DNA from: Chrysophaeum taylorii
Lineage: Eukaryota > Sar > Pelagophyceae > Pelagomonadales > Pelagomonadaceae
DNA length: 64,000 nt
Direction: 5' to 3'
NCBI GenBank assembly: GCA_029834535.1
Contig: JAQMWT010000081.1
Location: 216,750-280,749 of the forward strand
Shown piece after piece: positions 9,252 to 19,077 of the stretch (within the stretch, counting starts at the first letter, position 1; each line of letters opens with the position of its first letter). The notes below the pieces were generated by a model. That model searched no databases, was not told where the DNA came from, and saw only the letters and a list, made by a program, of their open reading frames with translations. The position numbers and the translations under genes are program-made.

Positions 9252-12200
9252 TTAACTTACGATGCACATTCGGGACTTGCGTGACGAGACGGGGAGCCCG
9301 GCCGGCGATCGCCGCCGCGATCCCGAGACTCCAGCGCCATCATCCTCGCTGGCACCACCCCCTTTTTCTTCTTCTTCTTCTGAGTAGGAAGAAGAAGACG
9401 CGTCGGCGGCAATGGCGAGTTGTTGTTGTTGTTGTTGTTGTTGGGAGGCAGCAGAGGCCGTGCGCCGCCGCCGCCCGGCGGCGTCGGCGTCGCGGCGGCG
9501 CACTAAGCGGCGAGCCTCGAGCTTGTTCGAAATTGCGCGCTCGACCGCGCGCTCCCAGTCCGCTGCGGACATCACGCTGCCGTTCGTGGTCTCCAACTCC
9601 CCAAACTCGCCGCCGGAATCCCGCAGAAAGGCCCGCACCTTCTCGAACTTGGCCCGAGCCGCGTCGACTTGGGCGCGCTCGAGAAGGTCGTCGTCGTCGG
9701 CGTCGATCGCGTGGAACACCTCGCGCGCGAGGAGCCGGAATTTGCCGGCGAACTCCCGGTCGGCGTGCCGGTCCGACTCGAGCGTCGCGAGCCCGGCACG
9801 AACGGCCGCGGCGACCGCGCATTCCCGCGGCGCGTCGAGCTCGAACAAGACTCGCTCCAACTCGACGACAATAGGGGTCTTCTCGAGGGCCAAAAGGGTC
9901 TGTTCGAGATCGAGGCCCCCGTCCATCAACTCGAAGACACGCTTCGCATCGGCCTCGACCTCGCTCGCGAAGGCGGCGTCGGCGTCGCGGTTTTTTTTAC
10001 GTTCGGCGAGAAGCGCGACGAGGGCCTCCTCGATCGCTCGCGTCCAGTCAAAAATCCCCAGGCTGTTCTTTTTCTTCGCGAGCGCCGACACCGCCGAATC
10101 GATGCGCTGCGGGACCAGGAGATACTGGAGGTCCTTGCTGTTCGAGTTGAAGAGAAAGTTGCGGACGTCCTCCCGCGCGACGCCCCGCCGGACGTCCTCC
10201 AAACTCAAAGTCCCGCGCGCGTCGGCGTCCATCATCTCGAACGCCGCCTTGGCCAACGCCAGAAAATCGGACGCGTACGCCTCGTCCTCCGCGTCCACGG
10301 GTCGAGACGAGCATCGCTCCAGAAACCCCCGCGCGTCGAGCATTTTTGGCTCCCCTTCCTTCTCGAGCCGCGGCCGCCGCCCTTCGCTGCGCGACCTGCG
10401 CAACGTCCGCCGCCGCGGGCTCTTTTTTGTTGTTTTCTCATCAACAATCGGGGGCGGGCTGTTTTCGAGGTCGAGGTCGCCGCGCGCGTGCTCGGCCAGG
10501 AGCCTGAGGAGCGCCTGGCGCTTGGGGGGCACCACCGCGCCGAACGTCGGTCTTCGCTTCGTCGCGCGGCGCGCGCGCGCGAGCCACGCGTAGAGCTCGG
10601 CAAACGAAACGGTCCCCGATCGATCCGCGTCGAGCTGCGCGAAGGCGTCGTCGAGCTGCGACCGCCGCGGCGGCTTGATGCCCAGCAACGCGCCCGTGCG
10701 CATCATCTCCCCGAATTCGACGCGATCGATGCCGCCAGACCCGTCAAAGTCGAACGTTCCGAACAGCCTTTCCACGAACGGCCCGTCTTCCGACGGTGGC
10801 ACCTCGGAACGCACGGCTTTGAGGTGGTGCTCGTACCGCTTCGGGTACTCGAGGGCGAGACGCTTGGCGATCTCGTCGTTCTTCGCCTTGCGGACGAGCG
10901 ACGAGAGCTCGAGCCGCGCCGTTTGATTTTTTGTCGTCGGAAACTTCGAGGCGCGCAGCGAGTCGACCTCGCGCCGCAGCCACGTCCGCGCCGCGCGCTG
11001 GGCGGCGGCCGTCCGCAACGCGCGACCGCCGAGCTCCCCGAGCTGACGGCGTATTCGGGCGCGGACTCGCCCGAGCTCGCCGAGCCGCGCGACGCGACGC
11101 CGGAGCGCGTCGCGCGCGACGGCAAACGAGGCACGGTGCGCCCGCGCCGCCGCCCCGCGCGCCCGCAGCGCATCGCACGCCGACACGCGCCGGTACAGTC
11201 GCGCGACGGCAGAACGGCCCGACGCGCACAGCCGCCCGAACGCGTCAGACCGAAGCTCGGCGTGCCGGGCCGCCGACCTCGCCGTCGAAACCAACCCGGC
11301 GAGCGCGACCCCTCGGGCCTTGGTTTGGGCGCGGACGCGCTGCCCCAGGCGCGCGAGGTCGCGACCCGCGACAGCCCGCGCCCCGACGACGACCGCTAAA
11401 GTTCTGCGCGACCGATGCCGCAGCCGCGCGAGAGCGACGTCGCGCCTCGTCGTCGCCGCGACCGCCTCGACCCCCAACCTCGCGAGGTCGCGCTGCGCGG
11501 CTCGCAGCAGCGGCGACCGGGCTTTGGCGCTCGCGCCGCGGGCTCGGAGGTAGTCGAATGCCGCCGTCGCGACCGCGTGCCGCGCGTAGGCGCGATTGAC
11601 CTTGGTGGATCGTCCCGCGCGCGCGTCCCTCTCGCCTCGCGCTTTCCGCGCCGCGCCACCCCTCAAATACCGCGCCGTCTCGTCCTGCTTTAAACGATGC
11701 TTGCGGGCCCGCGCGACGCGGTCTCGCAACCACGCCGCCGCGCGCCGCTGGGCCTCGGCGTGGTCCCGCGCCGCGCGGGCCGCCGCGCGCAACGCGACCA
11801 GGCTCGTCGACCGCGCGCCCGTTTCCGACAGCCGCCGGAACGCGCCGGCCCTGCGCCGCGCGTGCCGGATCGCCGAGAACCCCCGACGCACCAGATAGGC
11901 AAACGCCCCGCCCCGCGCCTCCTTGATCCGCCGCACGTGCGCATCCCACGTCAACCCGCGCGACCGTCGCTCGACGTCCGGCTTACCCTCGGCCGCCGTC
12001 TCCTGCCGCCGCCGCTGCTGGTCGATCCACGGCTTGACGGGGACCTTTGTTTTCCGGGAGCAGCAGCCGCCGAAAGCCGCGCCAATCTTTGCCGACGACA
12101 CGAACAGCTCGTAGTCCACGACAACAACAACCGATTCTTCGTGCTCGTCGGTCTTCTTCGAAGCGTAGTGGGAGGCGAGCGCTCCGATTTCCTCGTCCGA

Positions 12201-13028
12201 AAGCGCGTCGCCGCTCGCGCAGCGGACCGCCGCCTCGAAGTATTTTGCCTCGACGTGGCCCGTCTTGCGGTCGTCGAGCAACCGAAACAGACGCTCGAGG
12301 GCCGTGGGGTCTGCCGCCTTGAGTGGTCTCGACGATAAGCAGCCCTCGACCGAGAGCGTCGGAGGTTCGCCGCGCTTCGCGGCCTCGACGAGAGCGCGCC
12401 GCGCCAACGACCTGGCCAGACCCTCCCCAAAACAAAAACACCCCTCGTCGGGCTTCCTTGCGGCGGCGAGCGCGTCGCGCTCGCTTCTCCTCAAATCGAG
12501 CGCCGCGAGGTACCGGGATTCCTCCAACGACACCGCGCCCGCCGGCGGCGCGAAGAGCCGCTCGAGGAGTCGAACCGCGGGTCTTCGCGTCTCGCGCGGT
12601 CCCAGCAAATACGCGCTCTCGAACAGCTCGAAATCAACGTCATCGTACGGCAACCTCCGCGGCGAGACGGGGGGCAGCCGCGTCGATCTGAACGACGCCT
12701 TCGTTCTCTCGCTGCCGACCGGCGATCCTCCTCCGGACACGAGGCTCGCGGCGACAGCGCTCGCCAGCCTTTTGATTCTAGGGTCGTCGGGATGCGTCGC
12801 GAGACTCCGCTGGACCGCGCGCGCAGCACCGACTTCCGTAGCGATCGCAGCTCCGCGCGGAGACGACGTCACGAGGCGCAGGGCCTCGAGCCCCTTCACC
12901 ACATCGACACTCATGGCCCCGATCGCGGCCAAGGCCGTCTCTCTCAGACCCGCCTCCTCGTCCTCGCCGAGCGCCGCGAGCCGCTCGACGCGCCCGAACC
13001 GCCTGAGCGCGGAGACAAGACGCTCCAT
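9252..13028 (-). CDS. EF-hand protein with armadillo-like N-terminus, Arg/Ala repeat core and CaaX end
   Basis: 1258 aa from the ATG at 13028. Residues 1-100 are helical and armadillo-like. EF-hand loops that can be seen are LDDRKTGHVEAKYF (about 249), DFDGSGGIDRVEF (about 758), DADRSGTVSFAEL (about 801), DADARGTLSLEDV (about 932) and DADDDDLLERAQV (about 1109). The two in the middle are canonical Ca2+ binders and the others are weaker. Residues 370-700 are a basic Arg/Ala-rich array of irregular 22-30 residue units recalling IQ or Sfi1-like helices, which may bind centrin or calmodulin-like proteins. The tail has a Q8 run, poly-E and a terminal CIVS, a farnesylation-type CaaX box. It is probably a Ca2+-responsive, membrane-tethered or cytoskeletal scaffold; the specific role is unknown. 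Confidence 0.7.
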   Translation of the reverse strand: MERLVSALRRFGRVERLAALGEDEEAGLRETALAAIGAMSVDVVKGLEALRLVTSSPRGAAIATEVGAARAVQRSLATHPDDPRIKRLASAVAASLVSGGGSPVGSERTKASFRSTRLPPVSPRRLPYDDVDFELFESAYLLGPRETRRPAVRLLERLFAPPAGAVSLEESRYLAALDLRRSERDALAAARKPDEGCFCFGEGLARSLARRALVEAAKRGEPPTLSVEGCLSSRPLKAADPTALERLFRLLDDRKTGHVEAKYFEAAVRCASGDALSDEEIGALASHYASKKTDEHEESVVVVVDYELFVSSAKIGAAFGGCCSRKTKVPVKPWIDQQRRRQETAAEGKPDVERRSRGLTWDAHVRRIKEARGGAFAYLVRRGFSAIRHARRRAGAFRRLSETGARSTSLVALRAAARAARDHAEAQRRAAAWLRDRVARARKHRLKQDETARYLRGGAARKARGERDARAGRSTKVNRAYARHAVATAAFDYLRARGASAKARSPLLRAAQRDLARLGVEAVAATTRRDVALARLRHRSRRTLAVVVGARAVAGRDLARLGQRVRAQTKARGVALAGLVSTARSAARHAELRSDAFGRLCASGRSAVARLYRRVSACDALRARGAAARAHRASFAVARDALRRRVARLGELGRVRARIRRQLGELGGRALRTAAAQRAARTWLRREVDSLRASKFPTTKNQTARLELSSLVRKAKNDEIAKRLALEYPKRYEHHLKAVRSEVPPSEDGPFVERLFGTFDFDGSGGIDRVEFGEMMRTGALLGIKPPRRSQLDDAFAQLDADRSGTVSFAELYAWLARARRATKRRPTFGAVVPPKRQALLRLLAEHARGDLDLENSPPPIVDEKTTKKSPRRRTLRRSRSEGRRPRLEKEGEPKMLDARGFLERCSSRPVDAEDEAYASDFLALAKAAFEMMDADARGTLSLEDVRRGVAREDVRNFLFNSNSKDLQYLLVPQRIDSAVSALAKKKNSLGIFDWTRAIEEALVALLAERKKNRDADAAFASEVEADAKRVFELMDGGLDLEQTLLALEKTPIVVELERVLFELDAPRECAVAAAVRAGLATLESDRHADREFAGKFRLLAREVFHAIDADDDDLLERAQVDAARAKFEKVRAFLRDSGGEFGELETTNGSVMSAADWERAVERAISNKLEARRLVRRRDADAAGRRRRTASAASQQQQQQQQLAIAADASSSSYSEEEEEKGGGASEDDGAGVSGSRRRSPAGLPVSSRKSRMCIVS

Positions 13029-13439
13029 CACCAGCGCTAACACATTATCCTCAACGGTCAAATAAATAGATAATTCACGACTTTTTTGGAGGATTTATTT
13101 GGAATGTAGATGTGTGGTGATGCGATTTATGATAAATAACTACAGCACCTTAGCAAATTCGGACGCGGGCTCTCTCTCTATACACTCCCAGTTTGGAGAC
13201 AGCAGCGGCACGGCTTCTGCCGCGCTAAACCGCACCCGACGACGTAATAACGAACCGGGTTGGTTCGCAGCTGCAGCTTGAGATCATATCACCCCTAATT
13301 CAAGCAAGACGCAACTCGGCTTTTTTGCAGCGCCCACGGCAGCATCGGCCGCCGCGCGTCGCTTGCTCCTCACTCCTCTGCGAGTTGTTTGTCGTGCCGT
13401 TTGTAAAGGCCGTGGTACAGGCGAAGGGACGCTGGATCT
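13029..13439. other. spacer between the EF-hand gene and LINE copy 1
   Basis: About 410 bp upstream of the minus-strand EF-hand gene, so it probably contains its promoter. No conserved gene or RNA is visible. Confidence 0.5.
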
Positions 13440-14565
13440 GCAGCGAGTCTCGCTTGGTCGCACGACGCGAGATATTGGGAGATTATTGGCTCGCCCGACC
13501 GGCCGCCGTAGGAGCAGCTTGTCCAATTATAGGTCGTCACGTCCGACGCTTCTGCGAAAGCCGGATGGTACGCGCAAGTTCAACACTTCAGGAGAATGCC
13601 GAAGTGCACCACCGTGCACACACACGTGGCGAAGCTATGTCACCACCAGCCTTGTTTTTGACGCCGCAGGAATCAATGAAGATAGAGCACAACAACGGCC
13701 AGCCTTTGATGACCTCGATGTTGTACCGTCAGATGACGAGATTTGTCGTGCTGTACGGCAGCTCAATCATTCAGCTGGTGGAGTATCGTGCGTTCGTGCG
13801 GAAATATGGACGCTCGCTGGTCGTAAGACCGAGCGAATAAATAGTGCATGATTTCTTTCTTTGTCTTCCGAGAAACAACCCCGGGAGGAGGAGCGCGGGA
13901 TATCATCGACCTTCTTGGTGTTTTGCCGAAGAAAGGTGACCTTTTTGCTGCCAGGTTCTTATCGCGGGCGGCGTGATGATGCTCAAGGTCGCGCAAAAGA
14001 CTGTCTCCAACATCATGTCTCGGTGTCATATCCGCTGAGCTACAACAACACGAATCGCGGGCGCGGGTTTCGGCCGGTAAGGAGGACTGACTGCAGACGC
14101 AACCTTCAGCAGCCTCAAGATGACATTAAAGAAGAAGCGCCGTGAGCATGGCATGGAAGCGTAGGTTCTATTCATTTATTTCGCCAAGACTTTTTTGACA
14201 GAGGAGTCCCGCGGGAACTCCTGCGAGAGCGAGTGCTATCAAAGTTCGGCCAGCGAAACGCCTCTTTATAGCGCACAGCAGTGTATTATTTAAGTGCGGC
14301 ACTCCGTCTCCGGCGTTACCGCCTCATCATCGGCGTTGAGCAGCAGCGTGATGTCCGGTTCTTTTCGTTTTTCTATACACGGCGACCTTGACCATTACAT
14401 GGCGACGTCGTGTCAACAAGGTCGGGAACCAGCGTGCGTTTTCGAGACGAAAAGCAAGACGATGTACTCACCGGACGCCGCTACGACGCAAAAACGACAC
14501 TTAGCAAGATGGGGTATGGAAGTCCACAGGGGTGACCGCCCAAGCTTGGAAAGACACTCACAATC
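13440..14565 (+). mobile_element. decayed LINE (non-LTR retrotransposon) reverse transcriptase, copy 1
   Basis: Matches the second LINE copy at about 56990-58500 along most of its length. The recognisable pieces lie in different frames: PSDDEICRAVRQLNHSAGG (the pre-RT segment of LINE ORF2), LPKKGDL-like and PGSYRG-like stretches, and GFRPVRRTD (the region before the first catalytic block). Many frameshifts and stops have accumulated and the YADD block is not readable. It lacks the SINE insertion found in copy 2. The end lies about 55 bp upstream of the PDI-like start codon, so the element forms part of that gene's upstream region. Confidence 0.75.
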
Positions 14566-14621
14566 TCCGAGATGATAGTGCCAAACCAGGCAGACAACAA
14601 AAGAAGAAAGGGAAAACAAAA

Positions 14622-15743
14622 ATGTTAGTGGTATCTCTTGTTGTTCTTCCCGTCGTCGTCTCCGGTCTCGGCGAGGTCCGCGAGTTGAGCGAGGCGAGCT
14701 TCGATGGAGTGGTGAGTCAGTCGAACGTGCTCGTGGAGTTCTACGAACCTGATTGCGGTCACTGCGAGACGATGGAACCTGAGTTTTTCGCCGCTGCCGA
14801 GTCGCTCGAATTCGAAGAAGACGTCGTGTTCGCGCGGGTCGACACGAAGGAGAACCCCGCGTTGAAGAAACGGTTCAAGATCGACGGGCACCCGATCTTC
14901 AAGTGGTTTGCGAAATCGACCCAAGCTCAGAATTTTTACTACGTTCACTATAGCGGTCGCATGGCAAACACTTTTCTGGAGATGGTCGGCAAGCGCCTCG
15001 ACAAAAGCTTCCCAGAGCTCCCCCCAATCGTCTCCAAGGTCATCAAGATCAAGGCGGCGGCCTTTGACGAGACGGTCTTGGAGCTTGGCGTCGACGCGTT
15101 CGTCGTCTTGTACACTCCGTGGACCGAGAACAAGCGCGTCGCGGAGGCGCTCGACCAGACGGCAAAACTCTACGCAGACGTTCGCATCGTAAAGCTTGGC
15201 GTCGAGACCTTGTACGAGCGCGACATCGGAGACCGCTACGATTGCCGCACCTACCCGTGTTACTTTTTGTTCGACAAACTAAACAGACGAAACGAATTCG
15301 TCGACGGTCCCTTCGACGACGTCAACGGCTACGTGAGATTCTTGAACCGAAATTTGGGGACCGACAAGGACCCGGCGACCCTCGATGACCGCGCGATGGC
15401 CGGAAGAATCCCGGAATTAGACCGGATCCTCCCCTCGAGAGACGCGGCCGCTCTGGATGCCGTCCCCGTCTCCGACGATCAGCGAGATACTAAACAGTAC
15501 TACCTGAAAGTTTCAAAGCGCCTCGAAGACACCGCCTCGGACGACGCCTCCCTCGAGTACCTCCGCGCGGAAGCGCGCCGCCTCACGGCCCTCCTCAACA
15601 AGCCTGGTATCTCCGTCTCCAAGCGCAAGGACCTTGCCGTCCGCAAAAACGTCCTCGGTGCCTTCGCCCACGCGATCGACAAACTCAAAGCAAAAGACTC
15701 CTCTCCTTCCAACTCTCGCCACACACACCGAGCCGAACTCTAA
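14622..15743 (+). CDS. protein disulfide isomerase-like protein (Trx domain plus ERp29-type C-terminal domain)
   Basis: 373 aa from the ATG at 14622; frames upstream have no good start. Residues 1-15 form a signal peptide. The a-type thioredoxin domain carries C45-G-H-C48, the classic PDI active site, followed by the cis-proline region DGHPIFKWF. Residues 130-235 look like a second thioredoxin fold without active-site cysteines (a b-type domain). Residues 290-360, YYLKVSKRLED through KDLAVRKNVLGAF, resemble the helical ERp29 C-terminal domain. It should form or rearrange disulfides in the ER lumen. The C-terminus ends RAEL rather than KDEL/HDEL, a possible divergent retrieval signal or none. 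The promoter region overlaps LINE copy 1. Confidence 0.85.
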   Translation: MLVVSLVVLPVVVSGLGEVRELSEASFDGVVSQSNVLVEFYEPDCGHCETMEPEFFAAAESLEFEEDVVFARVDTKENPALKKRFKIDGHPIFKWFAKSTQAQNFYYVHYSGRMANTFLEMVGKRLDKSFPELPPIVSKVIKIKAAAFDETVLELGVDAFVVLYTPWTENKRVAEALDQTAKLYADVRIVKLGVETLYERDIGDRYDCRTYPCYFLFDKLNRRNEFVDGPFDDVNGYVRFLNRNLGTDKDPATLDDRAMAGRIPELDRILPSRDAAALDAVPVSDDQRDTKQYYLKVSKRLEDTASDDASLEYLRAEARRLTALLNKPGISVSKRKDLAVRKNVLGAFAHAIDKLKAKDSSPSNSRHTHRAEL

Positions 15744-16964
15744 TAATAACACTAGTGACTGGGCTCGGCCTCGCTCGCCGCGTTCTCTGAAGAATAGAAG
15801 AAGACGAACTCACAACCTTTTGGTACGTACGTGTGTTCTGGGGGCCCGGGCCTCTGGCTCTGCCGGCTTGAGGCAAGGTTGGCTTGGTCACATACCACCA
15901 GTAGCATTGTCTGTCGGCAACCAAGATAACAAACAAACTGTGCCTTGCCCAAGCTAATAAAAAACTTGCTTGCTTACTATCTATTTGGGGTCGCTGCCGT
16001 CGTCGTCGCTTGCGTGCCAGAAAGAAAGTATAGACGCTTGGCTTGCTCGGCTGCGGTCCCCGTCCTGATCAGCCCGGCGTGCACGCTTGAGAGCGTCGAG
16101 AACACCTTATTCTAATTCGGACGAGGTATGGAATTTCGCTAAAAAATCGCACCTCGCTACTACTTTATTGTCTGTCCAGATGATGGGCGGCAGCGTCTGT
16201 GGCACGTCGTAGTTCCGCGGCCTTTTGCATGCCCTTCGGACGTCTTTTTATTGGTGCTCTTTATTCTTCTTCTTGTTGTTGTTGTTGTTGTTGTTGTTGT
16301 TGCCTGGTATATTTTGCTGTTGTATTTGGGTGTTCTCGTGGGAGACGGATGCCCTTTGTGCAATTAATTAATTCGTGTGCCCGGCTGTTCGTTTGGCTGC
16401 GCGTAAGGCTGCGGTTGCCACCGCATGCTGTAGTAGCGGCGCGCGCTATAGGTGAAATCGATCAAAGTTTAGAAGAGGGTTTTTAATGCACGCGCGCCTC
16501 AGAAACCACGTACAGGAAGCGTGTGTGGCCATGCACGTGTCGTGTTGCAACGAGCCGTGTGCTCTCGAGCGCGTGCGTGAGCTCGAGCGATCGGGGATCT
16601 CACTTGCGTTACGTTTCGCGATGGGGCCACGAACAATAATCGTTGAAAAGGTCGGGGGTGCTCTCTTCATCAAGCAGACAAAGATACCAAGAGATTATGA
16701 TTGAGATAGCGCCAAAAAAACTCTGGCGATTTGGGTAGACTCACGACGCAGGCCGCGAAACAAAGACACCAGGTTGAGACGCCAGCGCTCACGATGTCGC
16801 TGATATTCTCAGGGTGTCGATTTAATATTGGCGTCCGGAGGCGTGAGTGCAAGGCACGTTTTCATTGCTCTCGCGCTGGCGAGGCTTGCAGTCGAGAAGG
16901 TCACAACCATAATAATAAGTGACGTCAATTCAATCATTGGATACCTCGGTATGATAGGGACTTG
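15744..16964. other. spacer, no gene recognised
   Basis: 1.2 kb between two plus-strand genes. It holds a TTG repeat (about 16270-16301) and no recognisable coding or RNA feature. Small frames at 16199-16486 and 16446-16673 are rejected as non-coding. Confidence 0.5.
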
Positions 16965-18626
16965 ATGCGAAGTCGAGTTGTTTGGCTCGTCGTACGCATC
17001 ACAAGCGCCGACTTGGTGTCTCTCGGTGTACACACAACCTCCATCGACGGGGTCCAAGAGCCGGCGTCGGTCGCCATCGGAGACATCAACCAGGATGGGT
17101 TGGTGGATGTCGTTACAGCATTTGAAGATGGTATTAACGTGTACTCGTTCGGGGATTGGACGAGGCGGCGCGTCGCAAACGCCACCGAGGGCGCGTTCAC
17201 GATCGTCGCAGTGGGCGACGTTGACGGCGACGCGGACCTCGACCTGGTGTCGGCAGGCGATTTCGACGCAATATTGTGGCACGAGAATCATCAGGGCATT
17301 CGATGGCCGACGCACGACGTCGCGCGAGGCCTAGACGGCACCTTGGACCTCCAGATCGTTGATTATGACGGCGACGACGACATAGACGTCATAGTGGCAA
17401 ATTTCTTCTACGACACCGTTTCGGCGTACCTCAACGATGGATTCGGTACGTTCGCTTATCGAGAGATAAGCACGATGTTGGGCGTCGTGAGCGCCTTCGG
17501 GGCAGACGTGGACGGAGACACTTCGCAGGACGTCGTCGCGAGCGCCGTCACCCACGACTGGCTTGTGTGGTATCCGCACGGCGAGGGCGCCGTCGACGTG
17601 AATTACGAGCCGCTCGGTATCGACGACTGCTGGGCGGCCGATTTGGACCGCGACGGCGCCGTCGACATCGTGAGTGCCGCACGTGCAACCGACGAGATCG
17701 CGTGGCACAAGAACCTCGATGGCAACGGCACGTTGTGGGAGAAGCGCCTGATCACGACCTCGGCCGTGGCTGTTCGCCGCGTGGTCGTCTACGACGTCCT
17801 CCGGGGCCCGTACTTGGACGTCTTCGCCGCTAACTTCGGGGAGGGAAGTGTCATGTGGTACACGTATGACGAGGACGAATGGACCGAGACCCTCGTGGCG
17901 GCCGTGCCGCGCGCCTACGACCTCGGGGTTTTCGTTCTCGACGAGCCCGTCTCGCGGGGCGCCGTCGTGTCGATCGGCTTCGAAACCGCAAACGGCCCCG
18001 TCGCATTCCACGACCTCCAGCTCGCCCCAGCGCCCACGCCGGCGCCGACACTTACACCCCGCCCTTCCGTGTTCCCGACGCTGATTCCGACCACCGCGCC
18101 TAGCTCCGGGCCGTCGATCTTCGATCCGTACCGTCCGACGCGCGCCCCCACGACTCCGATCCCCTCGGCCGCACCGACCGCGCCGCCGCGAAAGAAAAAG
18201 TTCGTCCGCGTCTTCTGCGCCGATCGGCTCCACGAGGCTGCGGGCGCCTGCGGAGGCAAATCCTACGCGTACCTCGCCGCCTACGCGGCCGTCGCCACCG
18301 CGATCGTGCTCGTTCTCCTCGCCGCGTGTGCCAAGGCCACCTACATCCTCATCAAACCATCCCTCCTCTACTACGAACCGTACTACATGCCCGAGGTCCA
18401 ACTTTGCATCAAAAAGTGGAAAAAATCCTGCGTCCGCAGATGCCTCTGCGGCTGCTGCCCCAAACGATGCAAATGGCCGGACGACGAGGACCCGCTCCGC
18501 CCCTCGGACGGCGTCCCACTCAAAGCAGGTGACTGTCCCATCCGCGTCGTCACCGACGTCCCGCGGTCGAGCCAGAAAATCCGTTTCGTCAAGACGGGAA
18601 GGCCACGGGAAGTCAGGATCGTCTAG
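16965..18626 (+). CDS. VCBS/FG-GAP repeat single-pass surface protein 1
   Basis: 553 aa; ATG at 16965. A short hydrophobic N-terminus is the likely signal peptide. At least five Ca2+-loop units follow: DINQDGLVDVV, DVDGDADLDLV, DYDGDDDIDVI, DVDGDTSQDVV and DLDRDGAVDIV. These are typical of VCBS or integrin-alpha-like beta-propellers. A Pro/Thr-rich stalk (about 350-410) leads to one membrane helix (about 435-462) and a short Cys-rich cytosolic tail (CLCGCCPKRC). This is probably a cell-surface adhesion or recognition protein. A shorter paralogous design sits at 39892-41106. Whether the Cys cluster is palmitoylated or binds metal cannot be told. Confidence 0.8.
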   Translation: MRSRVVWLVVRITSADLVSLGVHTTSIDGVQEPASVAIGDINQDGLVDVVTAFEDGINVYSFGDWTRRRVANATEGAFTIVAVGDVDGDADLDLVSAGDFDAILWHENHQGIRWPTHDVARGLDGTLDLQIVDYDGDDDIDVIVANFFYDTVSAYLNDGFGTFAYREISTMLGVVSAFGADVDGDTSQDVVASAVTHDWLVWYPHGEGAVDVNYEPLGIDDCWAADLDRDGAVDIVSAARATDEIAWHKNLDGNGTLWEKRLITTSAVAVRRVVVYDVLRGPYLDVFAANFGEGSVMWYTYDEDEWTETLVAAVPRAYDLGVFVLDEPVSRGAVVSIGFETANGPVAFHDLQLAPAPTPAPTLTPRPSVFPTLIPTTAPSSGPSIFDPYRPTRAPTTPIPSAAPTAPPRKKKFVRVFCADRLHEAAGACGGKSYAYLAAYAAVATAIVLVLLAACAKATYILIKPSLLYYEPYYMPEVQLCIKKWKKSCVRRCLCGCCPKRCKWPDDEDPLRPSDGVPLKAGDCPIRVVTDVPRSSQKIRFVKTGRPREVRIV

Positions 18627-19077
18627 ATCACCAGGATGCGGTTCTTAAAGTAGTGTGTATATCTGATGCTTGAAGGTCGTTGGTGCGTTGTGCGGCGGCA
18701 TGAAGGATGTGCCTGAAGGGCGTAGATGGGTATGCGGGGCCTAGTCGGGGGGGGTCATTCATCTTTGAGCCGCGGGGCAGGCGGAGAGAGGACTGGCCCC
18801 GCCCGTAGGTCGTACGCATGCTGCCGCCGGACGTATGTGCGACGACGTGCGACGTCCTGCCGGGCGCGGGCGGCCCGGGTGGGGCTGCCCGAGGCGCGGC
18901 GACATGGTTGAGGGCGGCGAGGGCACAGCGCGCCCGGCCCAATCCGTTATGGCGATCCCCCATACGTACCCACACGGTGAAACGCTCTAGATTTCCGGCA
19001 CCACAGGGTCCATCCAGATATTACTTGGTAGCCTCCAACAACATCATCAGAATGCTTCGGTAGACGACTTTTTCGCA
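18627..19077. other. spacer with a dispersed repeat
   Basis: 450 bp between two plus-strand genes. Positions 18699-18800 match the repeat next to the right Helitron fragment (see that entry). The rest is GC-rich with no gene seen. Confidence 0.5.
18699..18800 (+). repeat. dispersed repeat, related to 60505-60585
   Basis: Shares GATGTGCCTGA, GGCGGAGA/GGCGTAGA, CCTAGTCGGGG and GGGGCAGGCG blocks, in the same order, with 60505-60585. There it lies directly beside the right Helitron-derived unit, so both may be pieces of a larger transposon family. Confidence 0.6.

Noticed and set aside
9669-11399. 576-aa plus-strand frame opposite the EF-hand gene
   Set aside because: Antisense shadow; the opposite strand carries EF-hand motifs.
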